From: JAPORY01 sp965215385
GTDB taxonomy: Bacteria > Pseudomonadota > Alphaproteobacteria > Rhodobacterales > Rhodobacteraceae
Length of the DNA: 64,000 nucleotides
Assembly (NCBI GenBank): GCA_965215385.1
Contig: OZ244059.1
Span: 868,001-932,000 of the forward strand
Direction: 5' to 3'
The position numbers and the translations under genes are program-made. Below the pieces are notes generated by a model that saw nothing but the letters and a program-made list of their open reading frames with translations, had not been told where the DNA came from and searched no databases. The first letter of the stretch is position 1. Every line of letters starts with the position of its first letter. Of this stretch, positions 1 through 9,438 are shown one piece after another.

Positions 1-1032
1 CCACGCCGTTCCCGCCGCCGTCGCTTGGCCAAAGGCCGCATCCGCCGCCGCTTTCAGATGTGGCGCCGCATGCCAATAATCCAATAGCACTAGATCGGGG
101 CACAAAGCTTCCAGAAACGTCCAATTATCCGGTGCCCCATCAGCGACCGCCACGACCTTAAGGTTCGGGTCAACCGTGAGCCAGTGGAATAATTCGGCGC
201 TTAACTGCGCCTTCAAAGTCTCTTTACCCGCCTCAGGCAGTTGCCCAAAACAACGGGCATCCAGCAGGTTGCCAGCGGCATCGACAAAGCCCACAACCCC
301 GCCAGCGGCCGCACGCCACCCGGCATCAAGGTCGATGTCACCGACCGTTGCAGCCGGCATCCGCATCAGGACGCCGTCAAGTGCGACCCGCAGCGACGCG
401 GTTCCCGATGGTAAGGCCGCGCGTTCCCGAACTGTTGCGAGCAACTCATTGGAACCCGCCGCCAGTTCACTCCCGACCGCAGCTGAAAGCCGGATCAGCG
501 AAGCGGTAGCAGGGCCCTGACCGCCGAACTGGCGCCACGCTTCAGCACTTTCACGAGCCGTGAGACCACTCATCAGATACATAGAGAGTCCGGCCGTCGC
601 CGGCGTCATGCCACCGGTCGTCAGTCCGAGGGTACTGTCGGCCGGAATGATCGCCGCACCTTTGCCCGACGGGCGATAACGTGACCGCTCAAACTCGACC
701 GGTCCAAACATCGTCATCGCCTCGCCACGCGTGACCGCTACTCGGTGATACGATTTCCCGTCGACCGTCAGCGACGGCCCGTGGTCGTCAAGAGCCGCAA
801 ACGCCGGCGGCAGCACCGCACGAGCGACGCCAAACATCAGATCGCGAACCGCGTGTTCGGCAGCGAGGGGGTTCTGTCGAAACAGTGCCGCGATATCGGC
901 GGATAGACCAACGTCTTCGGCCAGCTCGACAAACTTGTGACCCGCTGCCACCAGGCGTTGCTCGGGTGACGGATCGCCGTCCAGTGGCGTTTTTGACTTG
1001 GCAAGATCGGTTGCGTGTGGCATAGTCTCCAT
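1..1032 (-). CDS. ISKra4-type transposase, N-terminal part (runs off window start)
   Basis: An open frame on the minus strand reads without a stop from ATG at 1032 to the window edge, about 344 codons. The start is well placed: AGGAG lies 7 bases upstream. The stretch AVADGAPDNWTF followed by LLDYWHAAPHL matches the catalytic core of ISKra4-family DDE transposases, in which a DGA motif and an HA-HL motif follow each other. The family assignment is from memory. The protein would cut and rejoin DNA at the ends of its own element. The rest of the gene and the far end of the element lie outside the window. Nothing in the visible part is broken, so this copy may be intact, unlike most transposases further along. 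GC content is clearly higher than in the DNA just downstream of its start. Confidence 0.75.
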   Translation of the reverse strand, partial: METMPHATDLAKSKTPLDGDPSPEQRLVAAGHKFVELAEDVGLSADIAALFRQNPLAAEHAVRDLMFGVARAVLPPAFAALDDHGPSLTVDGKSYHRVAVTRGEAMTMFGPVEFERSRYRPSGKGAAIIPADSTLGLTTGGMTPATAGLSMYLMSGLTARESAEAWRQFGGQGPATASLIRLSAAVGSELAAGSNELLATVRERAALPSGTASLRVALDGVLMRMPAATVGDIDLDAGWRAAAGGVVGFVDAAGNLLDARCFGQLPEAGKETLKAQLSAELFHWLTVDPNLKVVAVADGAPDNWTFLEALCPDLVLLDYWHAAPHLKAAADAAFGQATAAGTAW

Positions 1033-1034
1033 CA

Positions 1035-1090
1035 GAGTGCTCCTTTCTCGTCTTTGATCAAAGACGTTTAGGGTTAATTTTGGAGCACTC
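1035..1090. promoter_or_regulatory. Palindrome and inverted repeat in the leader of the ISKra4-like gene
   Basis: An 18-bp perfect palindrome, CGTCTTTGATCAAAGACG, occupies 1049-1066. It sits inside a 9-bp inverted repeat (GAGTGCTCC at 1035-1043, GGAGCACTC at 1082-1090). The pair lies between the transposase start and what is probably the element end near 1090-1100. It could be an operator, a translation-blocking hairpin over the ribosome-binding site, or part of the element's terminal structure. The inner part of the IR overlaps the AGGAG region. Confidence 0.5.
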
Positions 1091-1100
1091 TACCACACCC

Positions 1101-1560
1101 GCCACAAAAGCAAATAGTCTTGGCTAAAACCGCCGAATCTGGAAAAATGTGGCGCGACAGAGTATTGTTTCGCGAAAGCCGGCGAAATCGGCGCGAGCCG
1201 TGAAATCCGATCTAAAATTATCTAGTAATATCAACGACTTCAAAAATTCGGCCTACACCATATGAGAACCACACCCGTTCAACATAACTGCAAAGGGATA
1301 ACGCATCAAGAGTTGGTTGATCAGGTTAATACCTGCTGGATGTGCTCTATCCTTGAAGCATTGGGGTACTCCTGCTCGTAGCGAATACGTAGCGTCAGCC
1401 AGAGCTCTGTTCAGAGATACAAGGTCGCAGGATCATCGCGCTAGAGTATTCTGCGACCACCCGTGTTTACCGCTACCTCTCGTGAACACTGACCGATGTT
1501 GCGGGATGAGAGACTTGCGCATATCCGTTCTGTCAAGCGCCGTTGCGTCCAACTGCAGGT
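1101..1560. other. No recognisable gene (1101-1560)
   Basis: AT-rich unclassified DNA between the ISKra4-like element and the first MITE copy. The longest open frame, 81 codons at 1317-1562, has no ribosome-binding site and no recognisable motif. Confidence 0.5.
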
Positions 1561-1565
1561 AAGTT

Positions 1566-1806
1566 CAGACATCTTGACCTCATGACCTTTTTTCTTGCCT
1601 CAAAGTGATGCCATTTCACCGACATTGTGCAGTTGGGGGTGCGACTGATAGGCAGTTGATCGAAAATTTGCCGGCGAATCGGCGTCAACCAAAATTTTAG
1701 AGGAAAAAGGATGCGTTTGTTTGATCACAATATCGTAAATCCCTGTTCTTCTTAGTTTTATTGCGATTGAGTGAATTCATTGCCGTTCATGATGTCAAGA
1801 TGTCTG
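1566..1806 (+). repeat. MITE copy A (241 bp) with AAGTT target duplication
   Basis: The element starts CAGACATCTTGAC and ends with the inverse, GTCAAGATGTCTG. It is flanked on both sides by AAGTT (1561-1565 and 1807-1811), a 5-bp target duplication. The same sequence occurs at 12116-12360 (inverted), 13620-13865 and 49452-49691, with a shortened copy at about 49698-49893. It has no coding capacity and is too short for a transposase, so it must be moved in trans. Confidence 0.85.
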
Positions 1807-1811
1807 AAGTT

Positions 1812-2056
1812 AAGAGTCCTTGCAGTCATTGATTTCTATCCCCGTTTTGTAGCCAGCCTCGGCGGCGAACTCCCTCAATAATACCTTCGGTAGCAACTGG
1901 GAGTACGAGTGGCTCGTTAGATCAAGCCACAATTTCTTCCTGCCCAGTTATGCTGCCATTTCAGCGTTGGACTGGAGCTTGCCACGAAGCCCTCCATCCT
2001 GCACAGGTTGCCAACCGCCGCGTTTGATCGTCGACGACCTGAAAGGAATTTTAGAT
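1812..2056. other. No recognisable gene (1812-2056)
   Basis: Short unclassified stretch downstream of the thiamine diphosphokinase gene. No clear hairpin terminator was seen. Confidence 0.4.
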
Positions 2057-2782
2057 TTAGCGCCACGAGTCACTGGTCTCAAACCCAGACCAGCGAAGCG
2101 TGCACTTCATGAGCGCATCTCGAGCCGAATCGGTGTCCGAGCGATTAAGAATGACAAGAAGCCCCGGCGATGCCGCCTCTATCCGAACAGTTTCTGTAAC
2201 AGCGGAGTTGGACGTTCCTACCACACCACCAGCACACAGAGGAACGCCATTCAATTCCCAGCGCAATCCTGTAGACTTGGTAACGGTCCGCATCAAGGGA
2301 TAAAGTGAAATCAATCTTCCGACCGCACCCGTCAATTCAATTGACGGCGGACACAAAAAAGCCACTTGTTTGCTTCCGACAAGAATACAGACCTGTCGAC
2401 ACTGTCTGATCAAGCCGTGGAATGTCGCCAACTGATGATCAATCCTTGGCCCCAGGAAGCCGAGTCCGATAACAAGCCGAGCAGAAATAAGCGAAAGCGC
2501 TTTTTCAAAGTCTGTCGTGTCTTGCTCACTTATCTGAAAAATCTGCTCAGCTGAAAGCGATCGCTGCAATGCTCTTGGCAGGCTATCAAAATCACCGATT
2601 ACGGCCGTAAGATACTTGTTCGCCTTGAGGGCATGACGGGCACCGCCGTCAGCAGCCACTAGCGTCGGAGCAAACTTAAGTGCGGCCTCAAGATCCGATC
2701 TTGAAGATCTGCCCGCACCGATTAGTGTAACTGGAGTTTTGGAAGTTACCGCCTTCTTTGATAGATCGGAATAACTTTCCAT
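2057..2782 (-). CDS. Thiamine diphosphokinase
   Basis: A 241-residue protein of the thiamine pyrophosphokinase family, which transfers a diphosphate from ATP to thiamine to make the coenzyme TPP in the cytosol. The family signatures appear in order: VAADGGARH near residue 43, VIGDFDSL near 61, SEQDTTDFEKAL near 85 (the Asp-rich Mg/ATP site), and a GLGFLGPRIDHQLA segment near 105 that matches the usual GxxGGRxDH motif. TPP is needed by Xsc at 49919-51700, so the enzyme indirectly supports taurine use. It reads away from MITE copy A and does not form a tight operon with its neighbours. The start at 2782 has only a weak ribosome-binding site. Confidence 0.85.
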   Translation of the reverse strand: MESYSDLSKKAVTSKTPVTLIGAGRSSRSDLEAALKFAPTLVAADGGARHALKANKYLTAVIGDFDSLPRALQRSLSAEQIFQISEQDTTDFEKALSLISARLVIGLGFLGPRIDHQLATFHGLIRQCRQVCILVGSKQVAFLCPPSIELTGAVGRLISLYPLMRTVTKSTGLRWELNGVPLCAGGVVGTSNSAVTETVRIEAASPGLLVILNRSDTDSARDALMKCTLRWSGFETSDSWR

Positions 2783-3133
2783 CGCAATCGATTCACTCTT
2801 GTATTCTAAATTTTGGGATTAACCCTGAAAATTCAAAAAAACCCGGCATGTTGACGAATGCCCCACCACCAAAATTGTATTCTCGTGATGTCATCTGCGG
2901 GTCGCTATCTCCTGTCTTTCGAACTAATTTTAAACTCTGCACCCAAACCGACGACTAAACCTAATTTTTTGTGGCATTACGCTTTGCAGTGCCTGATCGT
3001 TGAGGGTTCAAAGCGAGCTCAATAGGCCTGTTATCCAGCAATTTGAAATCTGTCGCCTGCAAATTTACTCAATCGGTTCTAGGGTGCCCCTCGCCCGTTA
3101 CGAACGTATTCGCTGCACGAAATAACCACAAGG
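2783..3133. other. No recognisable gene (2783-3133)
   Basis: Intergenic DNA between the thiamine diphosphokinase start and the end of DUF2842. The only frames are short and lack supporting signals. It probably contains the promoter of the kinase gene. Confidence 0.5.
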
Positions 3134-3388
3134 TCATGGCGATTTTGATCGCGGCTCAGCATCTGAGTCGGGTTCAGTAACCCCCACCCCCCGGAAAATA
3201 GCCCTAAATGGTAAAGCCCACAGAACGCCCAAGACAAGATACACCAAAAACTCAACGACAATGGCGGGACGCTCAAATAAGTCAACAATGTTTAAGGCCA
3301 AAACAATATAGAGCGGCAAACCGACAACAAGGATCAAGAGCGACAGCCGTTTTCGAGTTTTGTATGAAAGGCGAGTTATCGGTGGCAT
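3134..3388 (-). CDS. DUF2842 family small membrane protein
   Basis: An 84-residue protein with two hydrophobic segments (about 16-35 and 44-63) joined by a short loop, then a polar C-terminal tail. Length, topology and the segment LVLGVLWALPFRAIFR fit the DUF2842 family, which is largely restricted to alphaproteobacteria and has no assigned function. It starts 2 bases after the purA stop, so the two are surely co-transcribed. The tail is encoded by two adjacent G tracts (C5AC6 on the plus strand, 3181-3192), a possible slippage site that would change the last 20 or so residues. Confidence 0.7.
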   Translation of the reverse strand: MPPITRLSYKTRKRLSLLILVVGLPLYIVLALNIVDLFERPAIVVEFLVYLVLGVLWALPFRAIFRGVGVTEPDSDAEPRSKSP

Positions 3389-3390
3389 AG

Positions 3391-4683
3391 TTAGTCCGAA
3401 AATAGGTCTTTAGTAAGGATAGTATCGTTGCGCTCGGGTGAGGTTGAGATAACCACAACTGGGCAGTCAATTAAGTCTTCGATTCTTTGCAAGTAACGTT
3501 GCGCATTTCTTGGTAAACTTGAACGATCACGAACTCCTTTCACACTTCCGTCCCAGCCGGGTAAATCCTCGTAGATCGGACGACAAAGCATTTGTTGATC
3601 AAAACGGCTGGGCAGATGGTTAAGTCGTTCGCCGTTTAGATCATAGCCGACACAAATTCGGATCATCTTAAAATCATCAAGCACATCAAGCTTCGTCAGG
3701 GCGACTGCATCCATGCCTGAAATTGTACAGGCCTGTCGAACAGCGACCGTATCTAACCAACCGCAACGTCGTTTTCGGCCGGTAGTCGTTCCGAACTCGT
3801 GACCTTTTTCCCCGAGTAGTTGTCCAGTTTCGTCTGATAACTCGGTTGGGAATGGTCCTTCACCAACACGGGTGGCATAAGCCTTAACGATCCCAAGAAT
3901 GAAATCAATTTTGTTCGGGCCGATCCCAACCCCCGAAGCGGCTTGTCCAGCAATGACATTCGATGAGGTTACGAATGGATAGGTACCAAAATCGATATCC
4001 AGAAGACTGCCCTGCGCCCCCTCAAACAATATCTGTTGACCCCGTCGATGTCGAGCGTTAATTTCTCTCCACGCGAGCCCCGAAAACGGCAGAATATGAT
4101 CTGCAATTTTTGTGAGTTCCGCAACGACCGAATCTTGGTCAATCGGTGGCATCCCGCACCCGGCCCGCAATGGATCGTGATGCTCAGCAGCCTGCTGAAT
4201 TCTTTTTGTGAGTGTGGCTTTATTCTCCAGATCAACAATCCGAATAGCCCGACGACCGACTTTATCCTCATACGCTGGCCCAATCCCGCGTCCGGTTGTT
4301 CCGATTTTGCCGTCGCCCGATTGTCGCTCCCGAAGGCGATCTAACTCCCCATGATAGGGTAGAATTAAGGCTGCGTTTTCGGCAATCAGCAAATTGTCTG
4401 GGGTGACTGCAATGCCCTCGGCTCGCAGATTCGAAATCTCGGCTAGGAGATTCCAGGGGTCAAGAACCACACCACTCCCGATAACGCTATATTTGTCGGC
4501 CCTGACGATACTCGACGGCAGTACGTGTAGTTTATAGGTTCGACGATCAACGACGATTGTATGCCCGGCATTGTGCCCACCTTGAAAGCGCACAGTCACA
4601 TCGGCACGGCGGCCGAGCCAGTCGACAATTTTGCCCTTTCCTTCATCCCCCCATTGCGCACCAATTACCACTACATTTGCCAT
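3391..4683 (-). CDS. purA: Adenylosuccinate synthetase
   Basis: A complete 430-residue adenylosuccinate synthetase. It condenses IMP and aspartate using GTP, the first committed step from IMP to AMP, in the cytosol. The phosphate-binding start GAQWGDEGKGKIVDW (residues 8-22), the NAGHTI segment (about 39-44), the GTTGRGIGPAYEDK loop (about 128-141), FEGAQGSLLDIDFGTYPFVT (about 218-237) and the TTGRKRRCGWLD substrate loop (about 300) are all present. Length matches the family. It is followed by DUF2842 with a 2-base gap. Upstream lies 525 bp without a clear gene, then the cytochrome c operon on the same strand. Confidence 0.97.
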   Translation of the reverse strand: MANVVVIGAQWGDEGKGKIVDWLGRRADVTVRFQGGHNAGHTIVVDRRTYKLHVLPSSIVRADKYSVIGSGVVLDPWNLLAEISNLRAEGIAVTPDNLLIAENAALILPYHGELDRLRERQSGDGKIGTTGRGIGPAYEDKVGRRAIRIVDLENKATLTKRIQQAAEHHDPLRAGCGMPPIDQDSVVAELTKIADHILPFSGLAWREINARHRRGQQILFEGAQGSLLDIDFGTYPFVTSSNVIAGQAASGVGIGPNKIDFILGIVKAYATRVGEGPFPTELSDETGQLLGEKGHEFGTTTGRKRRCGWLDTVAVRQACTISGMDAVALTKLDVLDDFKMIRICVGYDLNGERLNHLPSRFDQQMLCRPIYEDLPGWDGSVKGVRDRSSLPRNAQRYLQRIEDLIDCPVVVISTSPERNDTILTKDLFSD

Positions 4684-5208
4684 TAATCATTTCCTGAACT
4701 CAGCCAATGCGACTATTTTGCTCTAAATATTCTTGTCTTGCTTGATGTGCCGCTACCACTTTACTTCGGTGGCGTCACCCTTTTTGCGCCCTGACGCTTT
4801 GCTCGGCTATGCCACTCACACTCGGCAAACAACGAAACTCTCAGAGACGCTTTGATAGACAGAGTCAGCGACTTGACTGCTCTTCCGAAAATTGGCAACG
4901 AAGGGGCGACCTGCCCAACATAATTTCAATGGGAATGATCAGCACCTTTGATCTGGAAAAATCCTTTGGTGGCCTTTCAATCTATGGTACCGCAACGCTT
5001 GAGTTTTGTGGTCAACTTACTGCAATTTTCCGGTCGGCATTCTTAGAACCTTCCCGACGGGTGCCGAGCAATACACGACAATATGTCGCAGCCGCAAAGT
5101 GTGCTTATTGTTTCGCAACAGAGCGAGTGCCTCCATATATTATTGCGGTTGATTCGGACAGGCTTCAAGAAATGATTCGGAGCATTACGCGGGAACAATT
5201 GCGGTGAA
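4684..5208. other. Gene-poor gap between purA and the cytochrome gene
   Basis: A 132-codon frame at 4809-5207 on the plus strand has no recognisable motif, an unremarkable start and uneven amino-acid composition, so I do not call it a gene. The segment probably holds the purA promoter and may include decayed coding DNA. Confidence 0.45.
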
Positions 5209-5781
5209 CTATTCGCTGGCGACGATGTCGAGAAGGCTGTTTGCATACCAATTGGCGTACTCCCGAATCTGCTGATTCGACAATTCCGCCGCGATTGGCG
5301 TCATTACATCATGCTTTCGCTTGCCACTTCGAAAGGCCTTTAGCTGGGTGTCAAGATAGATATTCACCTCACCTGCCAGATGGGGGACATCTGGAGCGGT
5401 CGCAATTCCGTCCACGCCATGGCAAGATACGCACACGGCAGGAGCGGCACTAGGATTCACATTTTGCGGCAATGCTGCGGTTGCGGTATGCGACGCATAC
5501 CAAGCAGCAACATCAGTGATTTGGCTTTCGGATAGGCCGTCAACGACGATGCTCATCATTTCATGATGACGCGCACCAGACTTAAAGGCAATAAGTTGGC
5601 TTTCCAGATATGTCTGCGGCTCTCCCCCAATATGTGGGGCAAGCGGAATACGCGCCAAACCATCAAGCCCGTGACAGGTTCGGCACATTCCAGCAACTGC
5701 CCGCCCCGCTTGAATATCGGCGGCAGATGCGTCGAGCACCCCGGCGAGCAAGAGCCCGCCGAGGAGCACAAGAAGCTTCAT
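5209..5781 (-). CDS. Dihaem c-type cytochrome (cytochrome c4-like)
   Basis: A 190-residue exported protein. A signal peptide covers residues 1-20, ending in ASA. Two homologous class I cytochrome domains follow, each with a haem attachment site: CRTCH at 33-37 and CVSCH at 117-121. Candidate axial methionines lie in HEMMSIV and HDVMTP. Each half also carries the HIGGEPQTYLESQL or HLAGEVNIYLDTQL pattern typical of cytochrome c4/c553-like proteins. Its start overlaps the stop of the upstream sugar-dehydrogenase-like gene (ATGA), so it is the likely periplasmic electron acceptor for that enzyme, passing electrons to a terminal oxidase. Confidence 0.9.
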   Translation of the reverse strand: MKLLVLLGGLLLAGVLDASAADIQAGRAVAGMCRTCHGLDGLARIPLAPHIGGEPQTYLESQLIAFKSGARHHEMMSIVVDGLSESQITDVAAWYASHTATAALPQNVNPSAAPAVCVSCHGVDGIATAPDVPHLAGEVNIYLDTQLKAFRSGKRKHDVMTPIAAELSNQQIREYANWYANSLLDIVASE

Positions 5782-7061
5782 TCACTCGAAGATTTATGGG
5801 CGATCCGCCAGATCGCTCCAGCGAAATCATCGGATACCAACATCGACCCATCGGGCAAGAACTCTATGTCCATTGGCCGACCACGGTATTCGCCGGTACT
5901 CTCGTTCAGCCAGCCGTCAGCGAAGACCTCAGCCGCAACGGCATTACCATCCGCATCAAGAGCGGTAAACATCACGCGGGCACCAACGGGCGTTGTGCGG
6001 TTCCATGAACCATGTTGCGCCCAGAAGATACCGCCGTGATAGCGAGCGGGAAAACTCTCATCGTGATAAAACCGCATCCCAAGGTCCGCCGCGTGCGCCG
6101 TCAATTCTAACTGCGGTTCGATAAAGGTGACACCTTCCGGACGCGGGACATCCTTATAAAGCGGGATTTCAACGCGCGCATTTGTCCAAGGAAACCCAAA
6201 GTGCTGACCCGCCGCGGTTTGGCGATTTAATTCCCCGGGCGGGATGTCATCACCCATGCCATCCACTTGGTTATCTGTCCACCAAAGCTCCCCCGTTGCG
6301 GGATTAAAATCCTGACCAACGGAATTACGAACTCCTCTCGTATAAACCTCACGCGCGGTCCCATCCGTATTCATACGGATAATGCCGCCGATCCCGATCC
6401 GATCATAGAGTTCAACTTTATCGACGGGCTGTACGTTATGCGGCTGACCCAAAGATATATAGAGCTTGCCATCAGGTCCAATATCGCATACCCGTGCGGA
6501 GTGATTGAAGCTTTCTTCATCCACTGGAATAAGACTGCCCTGCGGGACAACTTCTCCAACGGCAATGTCGGGGCTCTCAAAGAAAAACTCGGCCGCTGGA
6601 AAAACCAGCACCCGATTTCGCTCGGCGATATATAGGAAACCGTCTGGTGAGAAACATGGGCCGTTGGGAATATCAAAGGTGATCGACGGTGCGAAATCCT
6701 TCACCTCGTCTGCGATGCGGTTTCGGTCACGGTCAACTACAGACCAGACTTTATCCTTGCGAGTACCGACGAGTAAAACGGTCCCCTGCGGCGCCATTGC
6801 CATAGAGCGCGCATTCGGAACAACCGCATAAAGGCTAATTTCAAATCCGTCGGGCACATTGATGTGCGGCAAAATGCTTCGCAGGGAGTCAGCCGTTTCC
6901 CCATTCTGGTCGATACGCGTGAAGTCAGCGTCTGTGCGCTGCATATTTTGTAGCTTTGTTAAATTGTCTTGCGCCATCACACTTGTTCCAAGACAGGCGG
7001 CGACAATCACACCACTGATTAATTTCAATCTATTCACTGAACTCCTCCTTAACTTTCGCAC
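5778..7061 (-). CDS. PQQ-dependent sugar dehydrogenase-like protein (sorbosone/glucose type)
   Basis: A 427-residue secreted beta-propeller protein. Residues 1-30 form a signal peptide ending VMAQ. The body has the repeating blades of the soluble glucose/sorbosone dehydrogenase family, with YIAERNRVLVF, LYISLGQPHNV, GVRNSVGQDFNPATGELWWT (around residue 250), HGSWNR (near 350) and LVSDDFAGAIWRI near the C terminus. Family members oxidise aldoses in the periplasm with PQQ; the substrate here cannot be read from sequence. It is the first gene of a two-gene operon with the dihaem cytochrome, overlapping it by 4 bases. No PQQ synthesis genes are visible in this window. Confidence 0.85.
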   Translation of the reverse strand: MRKLRRSSVNRLKLISGVIVAACLGTSVMAQDNLTKLQNMQRTDADFTRIDQNGETADSLRSILPHINVPDGFEISLYAVVPNARSMAMAPQGTVLLVGTRKDKVWSVVDRDRNRIADEVKDFAPSITFDIPNGPCFSPDGFLYIAERNRVLVFPAAEFFFESPDIAVGEVVPQGSLIPVDEESFNHSARVCDIGPDGKLYISLGQPHNVQPVDKVELYDRIGIGGIIRMNTDGTAREVYTRGVRNSVGQDFNPATGELWWTDNQVDGMGDDIPPGELNRQTAAGQHFGFPWTNARVEIPLYKDVPRPEGVTFIEPQLELTAHAADLGMRFYHDESFPARYHGGIFWAQHGSWNRTTPVGARVMFTALDADGNAVAAEVFADGWLNESTGEYRGRPMDIEFLPDGSMLVSDDFAGAIWRIAHKSSSE

Positions 7062-7619
7062 AATTTCCTTCGTTAAAACTGTGCAAATAGATCTACTGCC
7101 GTGTTTTCACAATTGATGTTTTGCGACAAACGCATCGGCGACTTGAGACAAGTCCACGCGTAATCTATGCCGGAACTTTTCTCTTTTTTCAGATGCTAGC
7201 ACGAACAGAGAAATACAGTTTTCGTGCGTTGAGTCAAGGGCTTCTCGAAACTAGACGTACAGTTAGGATGGTTGCATCCCACAGCTTCTGCGGTTTGATG
7301 GCCCTGTCAACAAGCTAATCAGCTACCCGATCTTCAACCGAACATTGATTCCGCTAAAGACGGTATCCTCTCTACTTCTATTTCCAGTGTAAATTCCGCT
7401 TCTCGCCGATGTGAGATTGAGTTTTGTACCCCTTTCGTTTGAGTTGGGCGACGTTCATCCTGCTTCGGTGGGATTACAATCTCCAGTTACTAGAGTTGCG
7501 GCATAGCCTTCATTGCCGAACGAACTCTAACGCCTTGCCATAGAGGGTGCCTATTAGTTGAGCGGAACGGATTTGCGATCGATATACTCAATTGGTAATT
7601 CGACGGCGGGATTCCGCTG
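7062..7619. other. No recognisable gene (7062-7619)
   Basis: Intergenic DNA upstream of the sugar-dehydrogenase operon. It contains the presumed promoter but no convincing coding frame; short frames at 7121-7318 and 7490-7696 look spurious. Confidence 0.45.
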
Positions 7620-7940
7620 TCAACGAAGGCAGACATCGGGGTCGGCGATCTCGTCGACAGAGAACCCGAATGCCCAGTTGTAGTCGCGGAACACAATTGC
7701 GCTCTCGTCCTCGAATTCGTAGCGCATCAAACTTTCGCCGTTAGGCGACTGCTCGGATTTTTTGGAATAAAGATTCGACTTTTCCAATGTGCAGTCGGCG
7801 GGATTAAAGTACCCACTTTCATCGGCGCTGGTGGTCACATAGCCGCCGCCCTCTTCCCAGAAGTACGCATGGACGTTTAACGGGTGCGGTGCACCGTCGC
7901 GGAAACCCTCCGATTCGGCGAATTGTTCAGCTCTGTTCAA
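7620..7940 (-). CDS. Hypothetical acidic protein
   Basis: A 106-residue frame starting with TTG at 7940, preceded by AGGAG at a distance of 9 bases, which is why I take it as a real start. The product is acidic and rich in aromatic residues (AYFWEEGGGYVTT, IVFRDYNWAFGF), with no signal peptide or membrane segment. The family is not recognised. It stands alone between two gene-poor stretches. Confidence 0.5.
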   Translation of the reverse strand: MNRAEQFAESEGFRDGAPHPLNVHAYFWEEGGGYVTTSADESGYFNPADCTLEKSNLYSKKSEQSPNGESLMRYEFEDESAIVFRDYNWAFGFSVDEIADPDVCLR

Positions 7941-8503
7941 TAATTACTTCTCCTAGTGTTGGGATCGGTGATCTCGCGAACACTGGCTGGAATCATGAGA
8001 TCATAATTCTTGCTTGTCGGTAGATGTGCAATCGGTATGGTTACACTATCGCAAGCCTGGCTTGCAACCGCTCCGACATTTGGGTCGCGTCTCAGTTTGT
8101 GCGATCAGCACATCAGTTTGTTTGAAACTCAATTCTCTAAACCCGAGAAACAATGCCGCCGATCGCAGATTTTCAAATTGCTTTCGATAGGCAGTCAAGT
8201 TTGAGGTTCTCAATATTTCGCCCCGCTCGCCGCGTCAGAAAATCCCTTCTCCTTTTATCTGGGTTGTGATGGGTTGAATTATTGCGGGTCTTTCGCTAAA
8301 TCCCTTAGAGAAGCCGCAAATCTGTTGTCCGACGCCCTAGCAACCATTGGACGCTAATACTTGCTTAGCATCACAAGACGGCACCGTACAAACCCAAAGG
8401 ACGATCAGTCATGCCGATCTAGGCAATTGCAGAAAGCCAATTTGGTATTGTCGCTCGCCAGCAAACCCCTCTAACCTCCGCCACAACCAAGAAACTAAAA
8501 CTT
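7941..8503. other. No recognisable gene (7941-8503)
   Basis: Intergenic DNA between the hypothetical gene and secG. It probably contains the secG promoter. tpiA, the usual upstream neighbour of secG in alphaproteobacteria, is absent here. Confidence 0.45.
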
Positions 8504-8881
8504 ATGGAAAACGTCGTTTTGGTCCTGCATCTACTCTTGGCCCTTGGGCTAATTGGGGTCGTATTGCTGCAACGCTCAGAAGGCGGCGGCCTCGGACTTG
8601 GCGGGGGTGGCGGTGGCGTCATGACCGGCCGCGCTGCCGCAACCGCATTAGGAAAACTTACTTGGATCCTTGCAGTTGCCTTCATTGTTACCTCAATGAC
8701 TTTGACTATTCTCGCGGCGCGAAGCGGTACTGGAAGTTCGGTCATTGATCGGCTTGGCACTTCGACCTACAATTCTGAAGAAACTGAATCCACGCAAACA
8801 GTACCAAACGTCATATCGGACGACGATTTACTCCCGCCACCCGCAGACGATAATTCACCCATCGTTCCAGACGCTAACTGA
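8504..8881 (+). CDS. secG: Preprotein translocase subunit SecG
   Basis: A 125-residue protein with the SecG layout: a first membrane helix (about 3-21) ending in VLLQRSEGGGLG, a Gly-rich cytoplasmic loop (GLGGGGGG), a second helix (about 47-70, LTWILAVAFIVTSMTLTIL), and a low-complexity acidic tail. SecG is the small accessory subunit of the SecYEG channel in the inner membrane. The usual alphaproteobacterial order is secG then pyrG. Here the two are in the same order and direction but about 1.5 kb apart because a mobile element and other DNA have entered between them. Confidence 0.9.
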   Translation: MENVVLVLHLLLALGLIGVVLLQRSEGGGLGLGGGGGGVMTGRAAATALGKLTWILAVAFIVTSMTLTILAARSGTGSSVIDRLGTSTYNSEETESTQTVPNVISDDDLLPPPADDNSPIVPDAN

Positions 8882-9379
8882 ACACCAAGTACTGGTTGGT
8901 TTGGCACTGCAGGCACCAAAGATTATTCATCAAGCCATACGCGTGAATGATCCCGCAGTATAGAACTCTTTGATAATCTTTTGCGTCCAAGCCACCTATC
9001 TGGGATTTCGGTCGATAAATTCGCCAACGCCTGGCCAAGTTTTTGGCCAGTTCGGATATCGTAATGCCACCTTTCCACTGACGAGGTCGCTTGCTTGGGT
9101 TCTGAGCAAATTTGGAATTCCAAGAGCTGGCATATTCAAGTCGAAGTAGAGAATCCTGCAAGTGAATTGCGGCCGTACGGCTTGGCCTGCGCTGCGGCAA
9201 CGATGACATAGTGGCACGCCGTCAGAACATACCGCGAATAGGATGTCTTCACGACGCCCCTTGCCACCGATGTTCCCGCTAATTACGACTTCAAAGTTGG
9301 ACAGAGTATAGATACAACAAGAGATGTTGTGCCAGCAAAATTACCACAACCATTCAGACAGCACTCTGGTTTCGACCCC
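8882..9379. other. Gene-poor gap after secG with a strong hairpin
   Basis: No coding gene. A perfect 8-bp inverted repeat with a 4-base loop, CTGGCCAA-GTTT-TTGGCCAG, lies at 9031-9050. It has no T run after it, so it is a weak terminator candidate. The preceding 40 bases resemble the region just inside the IS end at 9957, which hints that this is another decayed IS end. Confidence 0.5.
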
Positions 9380-9438
9380 GTAGTCGGGCTTTCAGCTCGA
9401 CACACTTGTATAGCTATTTTTTTGTGGTATCGCGCTGG

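Noticed and set aside
4809..5207. 132-codon plus-strand frame between purA and the cytochrome gene
   Set aside because: No ribosome-binding site, no motif, and it lies in a region that must hold promoters; likely chance.
9031..9050. Hairpin after secG as its terminator
   Set aside because: No T run follows; the better candidate is 10285-10318.
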